Source: Corbicula japonica
Lineage: Eukaryota > Mollusca > Bivalvia > Venerida > Cyrenidae
Length of the DNA: 64,000 nt
Reading direction: 5' to 3'
Assembly: GCA_038501625.1 (NCBI GenBank)
Contig: JAZAYU010000004.1
Span: forward strand, 16,572,957-16,636,956
Shown here: positions 22,301 through 30,100 of the stretch, in pieces
Layout of the letters: every line of letters begins with the position of its first letter
Position numbering within the stretch: position 1 is the first letter of the stretch
Program-made: the position numbers and the translations under genes
Notes under the pieces: generated by a model
Told to the model about the DNA's origin: nothing
Seen by the model: only the letters and a program-made list of their open reading frames with translations
Databases searched by the model: none

Positions 22301-22946
22301 TAATACTTTAAGCCTTTCTTTGAACGATAACTCCTTAAAGGAGCAAATAAATGAGTATAAGGAACAAAAACCTACATCTGCACATGTAACGCGACAGTCA
22401 GAAACTAAGTTTGCTTTTTCAAAGCAATCAAGATCATTACTTAATGCACCAAGAATCGCACGAGATGAAAGACTGTCACCAACAAAAGTTTCCAGAAAGG
22501 ATTCAGGTTTTCAGAATGTTAAATCTTTAAATCTGAAACCTATCACAATTTCAACCCCTGAACAGCAACTCCACATACCTGAAACGGAACTTGCAGAGAA
22601 TTTGATAAAATCTCCAAAGAACGAAAGACCAACATTGTCAGTCGGTGAAATACAGCCTAGTGATAGGACACTTACTGTTCCGCGAGTGATTCCGGTAAGC
22701 CCAATTATAAGACGCGACCTGCGACCGCCACTAACATCTAAACAAGCAGAAAAAGGCAGGCCACGCCCAAACTGTCACTTTAATTCTCAGCAACGAGAGA
22801 ATGGCAACCAAGAGTCAACACCAAACTCTAAATCCGAAAAAGCGGAGAATGAAGAACAGCGCCCACAATTGGAGTCTAACGCCAATCAAGAAGAACTGTC
22901 ATGTCCGCCGTTGAACTCTTATTGTAAGGAAGAGAGTATATTGTGA
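230..22946 (+). CDS. CACNA1G-like: T-type voltage-gated calcium channel alpha-1 subunit (Cav3), partial: II-III linker to C-terminus
   Basis: Pore-forming subunit of a low-voltage-activated calcium channel in the plasma membrane. Twenty exons join without a phase conflict: 230-469, 787-953, 1560-1893, 6240-6452, 7058-7126, 7946-8130, 8543-8669, 9450-9578, 10164-10253, 11154-11346, 12174-12325, 12722-12831, 13449-13579, 14717-14866, 15863-15984, 16524-16679, 17770-17883, 19486-19560, 20024-20171, 21157-22946. They total 4,695 bases (1,564 codons plus stop). Domains III and IV are complete, each with S1-S6, an arginine-rich S4 and a P-loop. The filter aspartates lie in ASKDGW (III) and ATGDNWNG (IV), the D-D half of the EEDD signature that separates T-type from EEEE high-voltage channels. 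The short III-IV linker and the lack of an IQ motif after IVS6 also fit Cav3. Domains I and II lie upstream of the window. The last exon encodes a long, poorly conserved cytoplasmic tail. CACNA1G, H and I cannot be separated; invertebrates usually have one Cav3 gene. Confidence 0.95.
787..953 (+). CDS. Cav3 exon: II-III linker, acidic segment
   Basis: Acceptor ttgcag at 781-786, donor aaaag|gtaaag. Opens in phase 0 and ends with two bases of a serine codon completed by the next exon. Carries an acidic cluster ([10 protein letters not shown]) and the motif [10 protein letters not shown], typical low-complexity linker sequence. Confidence 0.7.
954..1559 (+). other. Cav3 intron with degenerate foldback copy
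   Basis: Apart from the foldback repeat at 1069-1187, nothing recognisable. Confidence 0.5.
1069..1187. repeat. Foldback (palindromic) element, degenerate copy
   Basis: Starts tcaaggctgaacg and ends ttaaccttgggcacaag, with the family core 'caatcagatgcttgagattt' near 1129-1146. The left half has diverged (accagtcaccattgtcgcca), so the hairpin is imperfect. One of about ten copies in the window. Confidence 0.75.
1560..1893 (+). CDS. Cav3 exon: II-III linker, distal part
   Basis: Acceptor attttag ending 1559, donor acg|gtaaga. Combined with the previous exon it is 501 bases, so phase returns to 0. Ser/Arg/Asn-rich sequence, then an acidic end ([14 protein letters not shown]) just ahead of domain III. 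An in-frame run continues into the intron to 1941, so intron retention would add 15 residues and then stop. Confidence 0.75.
2221..3970 (+). mobile_element. Penelope-like retroelement, 5'-truncated and frameshifted (copy 1)
   Basis: Lies in the Cav3 intron 1894-6239. An N-terminal fragment at 2221-2360 ([20 protein letters not shown]) shifts frame near 2360 into an open stretch to 3176. That stretch carries reverse-transcriptase motifs: [32 protein letters not shown] and the catalytic box, here SRYRDDLL instead of the YLDD of the second copy. A second frameshift near 3130 breaks the C-terminus. The non-coding 3' part (about 3430-3970) matches copy 2 closely and ends at gcatatttcacctt. Penelope-like assignment rests on motif style and small size; no GIY-YIG endonuclease was seen. 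Not expected to be functional. Confidence 0.75.
3971..6239 (+). other. Remainder of large Cav3 intron
   Basis: AT-rich; no convincing exon, RNA gene or repeat family member recognised. Confidence 0.4.
6240..6452 (+). CDS. Cav3 exon: start of domain III and IIIS1
   Basis: Acceptor tttacag ending 6239, donor agtaag|gtacac; 71 codons, phase 0. The product starts [12 protein letters not shown], then the pre-S1 helix, and IIIS1 with [11 protein letters not shown], a strong Cav3 signature. Confidence 0.92.
6453..7945 (+). other. Two Cav3 introns around the IIIS2 exon
   Basis: Introns 6453-7057 and 7127-7945. Short frames on both strands at 7206-7596 overlap each other and show no family similarity; read as chance. 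A T run lies at 7512-7522. Confidence 0.4.
7058..7126 (+). CDS. Cav3 exon: IIIS2
   Basis: Short 69-base exon, acceptor cttacag, donor attaag|gtaagg. Product [20 protein letters not shown] plus LIK, the S2 helix whose acidic residue pairs with S4 charges. Confidence 0.92.
7946..8130 (+). CDS. Cav3 exon: IIIS2-S3 loop, S3 and S4 voltage sensor
   Basis: Acceptor ttttcag ending 7945, donor ctctcag|gtaaat. Includes [11 protein letters not shown] (S3) and the S4 sensor [13 protein letters not shown] with arginines every third residue. Ends two bases into a codon. Confidence 0.95.
8543..8669 (+). CDS. Cav3 exon: III S4-S5 linker and S5
   Basis: Acceptor ttgtag ending 8542, donor gtacag|gtagaa. Product [19 protein letters not shown] then the S5 helix ending [10 protein letters not shown]. 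With the previous exon 312 bases, restoring phase 0. Confidence 0.95.
8790..8902. repeat. Foldback element with 35-bp locus-specific arms
   Basis: Arms aattaaaagatctattaaat...gactgtctgtctt and their reverse complement enclose the family core (cagtctcaaatctcaagcat, ctgattggctgaaatggcga). The core is not inverted; only the arms are. The arms are unrelated to those of the adjacent copy. Confidence 0.85.
8903..9096. repeat. Foldback element with 75-bp arms, adjacent copy
   Basis: Begins directly after the previous hairpin. Arms of about 75 bp (gataggatgccacattcttg ... ttataaaactgagcatggaa) are near-perfect inverted copies around the same 45-base single-orientation core. Sits in the intron between IIIS5 and the turret exon. 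Confidence 0.85.
9450..9578 (+). CDS. Cav3 exon: domain III turret
   Basis: Acceptor gatttag ending 9449, donor gacag|gtaaag; 43 codons. Starts [13 protein letters not shown] and ends [10 protein letters not shown]; carries two extracellular cysteines in the S5-P turret that likely pair, as in vertebrate Cav3. Confidence 0.93.
10164..10253 (+). CDS. Cav3 exon: domain III selectivity filter
   Basis: Acceptor atttag, donor caacag|gtaagg; 30 codons. [13 protein letters not shown] holds the T-type pore aspartate; DAVGVDQQ follows, a conserved Cav3 outer-vestibule segment. Confidence 0.96.
10316..10374. repeat. (CTGT)n microsatellite
   Basis: Run of ctgt units with ctat/ctct interruptions, about 60 bases, starting 63 bases after a Cav3 splice donor. 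Confidence 0.9.
11154..11346 (+). CDS. Cav3 exon: IIIS6 and start of III-IV linker
   Basis: Acceptor ttgcag ending 11153, donor gtagag|gtagga. IIIS6 contains [18 protein letters not shown]; a basic/acidic helix ([18 protein letters not shown]) follows. Ends one base into a glycine codon. Confidence 0.95.
12174..12325 (+). CDS. Cav3 exon: IVS1
   Basis: Acceptor ccttag ending 12173, donor ctaaa|gtatgc. Product [20 protein letters not shown], then IVS1 with [13 protein letters not shown]. The III-IV linker is short and no extra linker exon was seen in the 826-base intron before it. Confidence 0.94.
12722..12831 (+). CDS. Cav3 exon: IVS2
   Basis: Acceptor tttacag, donor gatag|gtaatg. IVS2 is [20 protein letters not shown], followed by the S2-S3 loop. 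Ends two bases into an arginine codon. Confidence 0.93.
13449..13579 (+). CDS. Cav3 exon: IVS3 and first part of IVS4
   Basis: Acceptor ttttaag ending 13448, donor ctagag|gtaggt. Product [20 protein letters not shown], then [15 protein letters not shown], the IV voltage sensor. The last 33 bases and the splice donor are the founder unit of the tandem array that fills the start of the next intron. Confidence 0.95.
13547..14092 (+). repeat. 42-bp minisatellite derived from the IVS4 exon end and its splice donor
   Basis: About 13 units starting near 13547, 13590, 13632, 13674, 13715, 13757, 13799, 13841, 13881, 13921, 13963, 14005 and 14047. Consensus begins tccgggttatgaggtgctta and continues gaatcgctagaggtaggttt. 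Unit 1 is coding ([11 protein letters not shown] and the donor ag|gtaggt); the rest lie in the intron. Units 5 and 6 are almost identical. Several keep a donor-like ag|gtagg, and unit 4 has aag|gtaagt. Unit 2 carries an in-frame TGA at 13609-13611. Confidence 0.92.
14717..14866 (+). CDS. Cav3 exon: end of IVS4, S4-S5 linker and IVS5
   Basis: Acceptor tttcag ending 14716, donor tctag|gtaagc. [20 protein letters not shown] is the S4-S5 linker; S5 ends [12 protein letters not shown]. The phase-1 join completes the V of RVLKLLK. Confidence 0.95.
14867..15862 (+). other. Cav3 intron with a second minisatellite
   Basis: The first 330 bases are repetitive (see the next entry). The rest (15240-15862) is AT-rich and unremarkable. 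Confidence 0.4.
14985..15200 (+). repeat. Degenerate ~25-bp GC-rich minisatellite
   Basis: Repeats of the form gaagccggtgtttggggtct with lengths 24-28 bases (for example gaaggataccggtgtacggg, gaggaaagccggcgtttggg). Much more G-rich than the surrounding intron. Boundaries are approximate. Confidence 0.65.
15863..15984 (+). CDS. Cav3 exon: domain IV turret and selectivity filter
   Basis: Acceptor ttctag ending 15862, donor atgaag|gtagtt. [20 protein letters not shown] is the turret; [14 protein letters not shown] holds the fourth filter residue, an aspartate as in all T-type channels. Confidence 0.96.
15985..17769 (+). other. Cav3 introns flanking the IVS6 exon
   Basis: Introns 15985-16523 and 16680-17769. 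Nothing recognisable in either. Confidence 0.4.
16524..16679 (+). CDS. Cav3 exon: post-pore loop and IVS6
   Basis: Acceptor ttgtag, donor ctagaa|gtaggt; 52 codons. A Cys-rich extracellular loop (CLTNCC) precedes IVS6 with [20 protein letters not shown]. Confidence 0.95.
17770..17883 (+). CDS. Cav3 exon: proximal C-terminal acidic helix
   Basis: Acceptor accctag ending 17769. Product runs [20 protein letters not shown], then [10 protein letters not shown], a charged helix that in Cav3 follows IVS6. The donor used here, atgaag|gttcct, is weak. Without splicing the frame continues 12 residues and stops at 17920-17922 inside a foldback element. Confidence 0.8.
17907..18048. repeat. Foldback element 24 bases downstream of a Cav3 exon
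   Basis: Palindrome from cccaagatcataaaacttag to tatcttgggcaaa, centred near 17970 (ggggtctagtcccattttca). It supplies the TAG that would end the channel if intron 17884-19485 were retained. Confidence 0.85.
18070..18275. repeat. Dispersed repeat, 'cagatcagccggca' family (copy 1)
   Basis: Contains ccagatcagccggcatatcc and, further on, tgatgtgccagctgacctaa plus atctacaatggtcgcaca. The same ordered words recur at 26110-26262 and 27325-27525. Element type unknown; a SINE or MITE is possible. Confidence 0.6.
18454..19420. mobile_element. Possible MITE with catctgtggcaccg inverted ends
   Basis: The 14 bases catctgtggcaccg at 18454-18467 recur inverted at 19407-19420, and weaker matching continues inward for about 16 bases. 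No clear target duplication. No coding capacity between. Tentative. Confidence 0.4.
19486..19560 (+). CDS. Cav3 exon: C-terminal acidic segment
   Basis: Acceptor taccag ending 19485, donor actatt|gtaagt; 25 codons, phase 0. Product [20 protein letters not shown] plus KEYTI, continuing the charged helix; comparable to the EAELEAELELE stretch of vertebrate Cav3. Confidence 0.8.
20024..20171 (+). CDS. Cav3 exon: proline-rich C-terminal segment
   Basis: Acceptor aatttag ending 20023, donor acaaag|gtatga. Pro-rich product with QPPPPLF and CEPCPPSP, a possible SH3/WW ligand region (inference). Ends one base into a glycine codon, matching the next exon. Confidence 0.75.
20172..21156 (+). other. Last Cav3 intron
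   Basis: Holds the antisense Penelope-like 3' fragment at 20418-20715; the rest is unremarkable. Confidence 0.4.
20418..20715 (-). mobile_element. Penelope-like element, 3' end fragment, antisense
   Basis: Read on the minus strand it follows the 3' non-coding part of the copy at 53436-54838 in order: ttatgttttatatgtt, catgcaaca, agaacctggtttaaacccc, cgataaccc...ttct, gatcattttac, then ctcttctcctctctgttttt. Diverged, so an older insertion. Confidence 0.7.
21157..22946 (+). CDS. Cav3 terminal coding exon: long cytoplasmic tail
   Basis: Acceptor ttttttcag ending 21156; open for 596 codons to TGA at 22944-22946. Hydrophilic, Ser/Thr/Pro-rich, no recognised domain. Candidate short linear motifs: acidic [15 protein letters not shown] near residue 210 of the exon, basic SRKDSGFQ, and [13 protein letters not shown] segments that recall the conserved distal PSITIDPPE of vertebrate Cav3. 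The reading frame and splice phase make this a real exon despite weak conservation. Confidence 0.85.
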
Positions 22947-23784
22947 TCGGTTTTGTTCATTTCTCAGTAATATAATGTTTATAATTACTTGTTAAATGAC
23001 TTGGTGCTTGTCATGGATGGTATCTGATGGAAAGTTTGCCTATTTGAATGAAAATAAATCAAAGTTGATAACAAACCTTAGAGGAGATAGACAACAACTC
23101 GGCTTGTTGGTGGCTGGCAGTTAATAAGTTGTGTGAGTTTTATTTGCGCCTTATGAATAATGAAAATAGTACTGTTCCGTACATTTATGCATTGTTTACT
23201 TTGTGCTCATACATATCGGGAGATTTCGGAATCATGATTTTTGCACGCCGAAATACTTACTTGTAAATATGTGTTAAACTTCTTTTTTGTGTTTAAGTAG
23301 CTTTAGATTTTTTAAATGAATGTTCCAAGAACACCAGAGTAGGTTACATGTATAATTTATGCATTTCTATATGATTAAAAATCTAAAAAATCTGAGATAT
23401 TTAGATGCTGTTTCTTTGTTTTGAAAAGTGTGTTTCAGTCAGATAAAATTAAAATAGATAATTGCCAAAATTTGTCATACATAAGCATCACAAAGCTTTG
23501 TTTTAACTTTTTCGTGCATAAAGTTTTACTATTTTATAATTATGCTAAAGTTATAAATATAGCTTTTAGTTTCGTTATCAGTTGTGTAAGCAAGTTGTGA
23601 ATTCTTCCCTAATTTTATCTGTAGTATTATTACCTGTGATATTTTGAAATTTATTTTACGTAATCAGTCGTGCATTTATCTACAGTGTTTGATAATCATT
23701 CTAAGAGAGATATATGTAAATAAATTTTGAATAAATTTGATTATGCCCAAGTAATACAAAATGCATATGCCCGTCTAAGTAAAA

Positions 23785-23915
23785 ACGGTGGTATCTTATA
23801 TGTTATAAATTTCGCGTATTTCGAGCTAGGGTCAAAGCGCAAATGAAAACCCCAGCTTTTGCACGAAAATTTGTACCCGCGAAATTATATGATACCACAG
23901 CAGCGCGACCCTAAT
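23785..23915. repeat. Small hairpin repeat
   Basis: ggtggtatcttatatgttataaatttcgcg is mirrored by cccgcgaaattatatgatac, with agggtc/gaccct near the tips. Looks like a short MITE; single copy seen here. Confidence 0.5.
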
Positions 23916-23990
23916 ATTTCTTAGAATGAGCTATTTCAATTATTTGCAACTGACGGATATAAAAACAATACTTTTAAAGTTATATACCCC

Positions 23991-24075
23991 TTTGCCCAGC
24001 ATGATAAAACTGAGATCGGAGACCAATCACATGCTCGGATTTGAGACTGGTCACCAGCTTTAGTTTAATGATTTG
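23991..24075. repeat. Foldback element, degenerate short copy
   Basis: tttgcccagcatgataaaac ... gagactggtcaccagcttta ... atgatttggg. Core shortened to accaatcacatgctcggatt; followed by a run of about 16 G. Confidence 0.65.
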
Positions 24076-25304
24076 GGGGGGGGGGGGGGGCTGATGTTTT
24101 GGCAGTACTGTCTCCAATCAATCACGGACTTGGAAGAAACTCCATTTTAGAAATGTCATTAATGTAAAACAATACTTTATTGACATGTCTGCGCTTTCAG
24201 TTAGTGTTTGTACATGAAGTTGCCATTTCATTATTTTGTTGTTCTGTTATCATTTGTAATTTATCATGCAACGATATTTTCATCTTTGATTCTAAGAAGT
24301 GTCAAGTCAAACGGGCTGCTTAATTTAAAATTGTTTTCGATATTATTTGGACACGTTCAAGCTTTTATATAATTTTTATTGAAGTGTTTTTCTTTTGTTT
24401 ATTAGGTTTATTATAAATTGATGAGATAGATATTTTGGTTCAAAAGTTCTGGTGGACAACTAAACAGCTAAACAAATACGTAGGGAAAAACGTCCCAAGC
24501 AGCCTTTTGATGGGGCTCTACATCGTTTTGAGTGTAGCAAGAGTGCTTTTGTATAAAGTAATTGTATACAGTTGTGTGAATGTTTTCAATTTATGTAGAA
24601 TGCATGCTGTAATATAAGTATCAGTAAGGTGTTGCTGTTGCATCGCGAAATGGACTCAATCATTTTGTGTGAGAATTGTGATGAGAATATTTAAAATAAA
24701 TTGTTAATTTTCGGATGACTTGCGTTATTGTGTTCGTTTTACAACTCTCCTGGCAACCTTGGGAAAACTTGCTCAATACGGAATTATTAATCTGACGAGT
24801 TGTATCAATTTTGCGGATTAACGCTGCACTATGCTAAAATCATTAATGGGTATATAATAAAAACAAATATCCTCTATACCTTGCTTAATGTTCTCTGTAG
24901 ATATCGTGTGATATTTTATTCCAGAAATGGACGAAGTTGATCACCTCCTTAAACCGTGTAACCAATCGCTGTTGGTATTCTCAAAACTGAATATCTATTC
25001 ACTTAAGCTAATGGACCGAAGGCATCTTTTCACGGTTCCATTTCACTGACCATACAAATTGTTTCATAAGTGGTTGAAACTCTGTTGAGAATGGACCTAC
25101 ATGTAAGATACTGTAACGTTACGGCTAATTTTCATAAAAGCAAGGCTGGTAACATTGTCATTGAGCCACAGTTACGAAGATGTTCCAAACTAGGCATCAG
25201 CTTGTTTTGTAGAAATTAAACATTGTGACATGATTCGTTCCCTAAACTAGGCAAAAAATGTGAAACATTCACACTAGGAATAGTCATATTCGTAAAACAT
25301 AGCA

Positions 25305-25425
25305 TCCACACACAGCCACAAAACAGAGAGGAAAAGAGAGCATGGAATTATTAAAATGATCAATTTCAAATAAAACGCCACAAAAATGTAACGAAAAAAG
25401 AATCTGACGGGTTACCGCTAATTTG
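25305..25425 (-). mobile_element. Penelope-like element, short 3' fragment, antisense
   Basis: Minus-strand reading gives agcggtaacccgtcagattc, tttgaaattgatcattttaa, ccatgctctcttttcctctctg and gttttgtggctgtgt, the same order as 54672-54785 of copy 2. Confidence 0.65.
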
Positions 25426-25610
25426 CCGCTGTTTCTAACAGATTTCGGATGAATGAACATCACAAGGACTGGAACTATTACGTACGTTTTAATTCTTCAA
25501 TCTTGGTAAAAATTATCTATTCAGAATTGACAGGATACCGAGTGTCATAGCTCATTCTTCAGACTGTGCGAGAGTTCTTCTCTTTGTGGAGTATGAACAT
25601 CGTTGATTCC

Positions 25611-25760
25611 AGTGCCTAACGTTATAAAACTGAGCCAGTCGCCATTTCAGCCAATCAGTGCCCAAGGTTATAAAACTGAGTAGGGAAACCAGTCTCAAAT
25701 CTCAAGCATCTGATTGGCTGTAATGGCGACTGGTTTCCATGCTCAGTTTTATAACCTGCA
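25611..25760. repeat. Foldback element, rearranged copy
   Basis: A partial right-hand unit (cagtcgccatttcagccaat) is followed by a full unit gcccaaggttataaaactga ... ctgattggctgtaatggcga and a right arm ending agttttataacct. Confidence 0.8.
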
Positions 25761-26109
25761 GACCAGAACTGGAATCCGGAACAGTGTTTCTGATCTTAGT
25801 TATTGTTTCAAATACCGTTACATGTATAACTAAAACTTTAAATTCATATGAAATCATTCATATATTTTAGTAACTTACAGCTGGAAAGGTAGTACAAGTA
25901 ATTACAAAAGTGTTAACTTTCTATTGACGGGAAGTATGTAAAAAAGTAAATAATAGAGGGGAAAGACTAGATTTGTGACTATAAATGTAATCTAACTAGT
26001 AGATGAACGGTTATGTCTCATGACTATTTTTCAAAGACATTTATTATAATCTGTAATTTGCAATCATTTGACTTGCATAAAATGAAGACATTAAATGTAC
26101 GTTTGGCAA

Positions 26110-26262
26110 AATTTACATTTTGGTCGGAAATAACCTAACGAATCAAAAAGCGAACAGTGCAGATCCTTTCGGCACGGATGTGCCGGCTGATCTGGATCTA
26201 CACTTTTCGCCCACGCAATAAAGGTGTATCTATGAATAAAAGGGTTAAACAGCAGAAGCTGT
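26110..26262. repeat. Dispersed repeat, 'cagatcagccggca' family (copy 2)
   Basis: Contains gcagatcctttcggcacgga, tgtgccggctgatctggatc and tacacttttcgcccacgcaa, matching the other two copies (inverted relative to part of them). Confidence 0.6.
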
Positions 26263-26949
26263 TGAGCAGATCCATCCATACATTAACAGGTATATAGCTC
26301 AATGACCGAGCTGGGGATTCTTGTGTTCGTGCCAGTTCTGAAGCCGGAAATTCCTTGCAGGAGTTCTAGGGTCCCTTTCCACGAATCCTCGACGTTTGAG
26401 AGATGCCAGAGCATCCAGTGCAAAGTCTACTGGGTGTCAGGACTTTGACAAACATGGGTAGATATACAGTCAAACCTGCATCAAGCAACCATCCAAGGTA
26501 GTTACAACAAGTCGATGTTCAACACAGACTGATGATTAAGACAGGTACAATTAGAACAAAATGTCAGTCAAGGACATATTCAAACTGGCTGTTTAAGACA
26601 GTTAGTTGCTGAATGCAGAAGGGTGCTAAAACAGGCTCAACTGTGCACTTTACCAGAAGTTTAAAACTCTACATCCATAACACACAATATCAAACATGTA
26701 CATGATTTCTACGTTACATTGACCAAGGCCTTCGATAACGTTAACAATGGTAAAAGGGAGATGTATTACAATTAAGCAACCCGAAAGAGCCACTTTGGAA
26801 TGTTTACGTACTTCATGGCTGCAGCAGTTCTACACAGAACAAACATTAATTTTACAATCATAAATAATGCGAATGCTACGTGATTCCATTAAAATATCAT
26901 TCTTAAATATTTCAATTGTAAATTAAATAAGGTTATAAAAATCGAGAAG

Positions 26950-27117
26950 TTAAATAATGGCACATTTATAAGTTATCTTTCGAACGCCAACTAGTATGCC
27001 CTGGTGATATAAAGAGGCTCTTGCTGCAATTTCAAAAACTTTTCCCGCTCCGGTTACCTCTTTTGCTGAACATTCTACAAAATGCTTAGCCCCAATGCGG
27101 TTGGCGAGGCAACGTCC
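26950..27117 (-). CDS. Rho-like GTPase exon 6: SAK motif and CaaX box
   Basis: Acceptor tttacag; 56 codons to TAA (26952-26950). GRCLANRIGAKHFVECSAKE leads to a tail ending VRKITYKCAII. Confidence 0.92.
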   Translation of the reverse strand, partial: GRCLANRIGAKHFVECSAKEVTGAGKVFEIAARASLYHQGILVGVRKITYKCAII

Positions 27118-30100
27118 CTGTAAAATACAAAAAAGGAAAACAAAAACAGTTAGTCTTTATCAAGTGACTCATTAGGGCTAAACAGGAACCTGTATAAACA
27201 ATGGTTGAATCAAGTTTATAACGAATATGATAAGAAGAGGAATATTTAAAGTAAGTTTAATCCAATGCTGCTTTTAAAGGTTTTATGCCACTTTAATAAT
27301 TACAAATAAATCCATGCATACTTCTTTCATCGCATGCATGTGCGACTATGTATATCCAGATCAGCCGGCACCCCCAGTAATCTGCATTGTACTTGTTTGG
27401 CCAGGTATAACCTAATAGAACAAATTGTGAACATTACAGATCATGATTAGACGGCAATGATGTACCGGCTTATCACGATCTACACTTTGCTCACGCCATA
27501 GAGGCATATGCACATGTATAGAGGAAATGGTTGAGATTGTAAAAGTATGCCGATCACGGGAAGATGTCCCTACCTCGTATGAAGTCACTACTGTTGACTC
27601 CCCACGGGTTGTTATTTCTTGTCTCAAATCAGTTTTTGTAGCTACTAAAATTATTGGAACGTCCTTACAGTGATCGCGAATTTCTTGCAACCACTGAAAA
27701 CATATTTATTAAAATTTTAATCTTTTTGGAGCCTTATTATTTGACACAATCGGTAAAATTAAAGTTATATGTAAGTGTTTACTCATAATACTATGTTTGA
27801 ACAATTTATTTGAAAACTTGACACTCATCGTTGTTCTATCATTTTTTTAAAAGGGAAATATGTTTTCACATCAACAGTTTATAATGTTTTGACTTACCTT
27901 CTGTTGAATATTGTCAAAACTCTCACGGCTCACAGAAGAGAAACACAAAATAAACACATTCTAAAACAAACCAGAATCAAATATGTCATTTTTTCTAAGT
28001 TATACTTGAAGTATATCTACAATAGAGCACGCGTTGTTGTTGTTTTTACTGAAAGTCCCAATGTAGGGGTTAAAAGCTTACAAATTCAACAGAAGGGTAT
28101 CGCGCACAACCGTTACCGCTGGTGAAGGGAGAAATTTGTTTTGCAAAGTTCCGGCGACGGTATTGTCATCGTTCATTTTGATCAGAAAATGTATCTGGTC
28201 AGCTTTGACTCATTTTTATCATGTCATTCATTCTTTTGGAAAACGGTGAATGTGATTCGATGCATTTACGATTTGTCTGCACGCTGCTATTTTTGAGACC
28301 AATACTGTATATGAAAACATCGTTTGGGTATGACGCACATTCCGGCTCTTAACTGAGTGAAATTCAACGGGATGTATTTTTTCCGATTATTATGCAGTAT
28401 TTACTTGTATTTTCATATTGTAAAAAATAAATATTTGTTCCGTTATTTATTCTCAGTCACGGTTTAAGCTATGTTTAAAACTGTTTTAAGGAAAATGTTG
28501 GCTAATGTTTGACGGTAGCGTTAACGATTGTTTGCGACTCACACACACACCGCCAACTTCGTGAAAATATGCACTCGCATGATACCAGGTTATGTATTAA
28601 ACTTGTGAATATATAAATTTGCATTAAAAGATTTAACTGAATTAATACTTTACTTGCACATTTACCAATGCATTTTATTCAAAGCTAAATTTATACATCT
28701 CTGCGGAAAACTAATTGTATTTAACGGCTTAATTTAGGAAGAAGTAGACGTTATGCGAAACTTGTTTACACATAACGTATTTTAATAAATTATTTCGTCC
28801 AAAAAGTAAACATAATGTGAGCAACGTACAGCCCCCCACCCCCCCCCCCCCCCAAACTTTCAAATCATTTTGTTCAGAGCCCTGCTCTACTAATTTAGCT
28901 TACCGTCCCGGGATAGGACATTGGGCGAAGTTTGTCATACTTAGAATTTGCCGCTGTGTCCCACAATGACAATTTACAGAGGTGCCCGTCGATCATAACA
29001 GTTGGTTGATAGTCCTCGTACCTACATGTAATATAGACGTGAAAACATCAACGATATTTACATAAGTGCTATTAACTAAATAATTAAACAGTATCATATT
29101 CAGGGTGGGGAATCACGTGACAAAAACATGGCCGCCAGCCAAACAAAGAGTAAGTTTTTCCTTGTTCATCGCTTACTCCTGGACCATTTTTGATGAAATA
29201 AACACTAAAGTACCCCGTACACGAAGACAGATTGCATGATGTATTCCAAATTTTGCCAGCATTTGTAGTTTATGCGGTATTTCGTGTACAGTGTTTGGCA
29301 GCTTTCATTTCTCGGGGATAGGGTACACTTGGATCTTGTAGAAATTGTTCTTCTAGCCAGTTTTCGCAAGTGAGATAATTGTTAAATAAGAAAATTGTCA
29401 TATCTCGACAGAATGAATGTTACTGGTGCAAAAATATTCAGTTTCTGTATGCAACTGATGTAAAAATCACAAAAGTAGAAAAGGATATGGAAAACTGGCC
29501 GCGACGTTGAGGATTGGGAACACTTGCATTTTTAAGAAGCAAACTGTTTGCCAGTCCGAGCGATCTGATTGCGAATCCAAGCGATTCCGTTGTATTATTT
29601 TAATAAAACATGAAAGTTTGAAAGTTTGTTTCCTTCGTTTAAATTCTCATGATCAGCTATGAAGTTATAAGAAAGAAGTATTACTAAACACAACTGAGTC
29701 TTCCTTTGCTATCAATGTAAAATCTTTGAAACGTTTGCATTTATAACAAAAATCTAGAAAAAAATACCATCATTTGCACAAAGCAGATGTTTTGTAGAGA
29801 ATCAATGAAATAGTGAACTTTATGAATAATTATTATAATGATGCGCCAGAAAACATAATAAAATTATTATAGAAGTTGTATATACAGAACACGAACTTTA
29901 CCAGTTTAAGTGTAATATAGTGTATTAAAAGTAAAAACAAACATTCAAGGGTAATTTGTTTGCAAAATTAGATTGAAAATACGATCTCCGATTATTTAAA
30001 CGACTTTCCTATTTCCGAAATAACAACAGAGTCGATATTGAAATGTGTGTTGTTGTTTTTTCAGTAAGTAAGTAAAGAATCTGAAAACAGGCAAGATAGT

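Larger units (their letters stand above)
22947..24720 (+). other. Cav3 3' UTR and downstream flank
   Basis: Non-coding, AT-rich. AATAAA signals lie at 23053-23058, 23719-23724, 23730-23735 and 24695-24700, so transcripts could end at several places; the 23719-23735 pair is the best candidate. Also holds a small hairpin repeat (about 23785-23915), a degenerate foldback copy (23991-24075) and a G run. Confidence 0.5.
24721..26949. other. Intergenic region between Cav3 and the Rho gene
   Basis: Convergent neighbours: Cav3 ends on + and Rho ends on -. Holds repeat fragments (25305-25425, 25611-25760, 26110-26262). No gene recognised. Part may be Rho 3' UTR. Confidence 0.5.
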
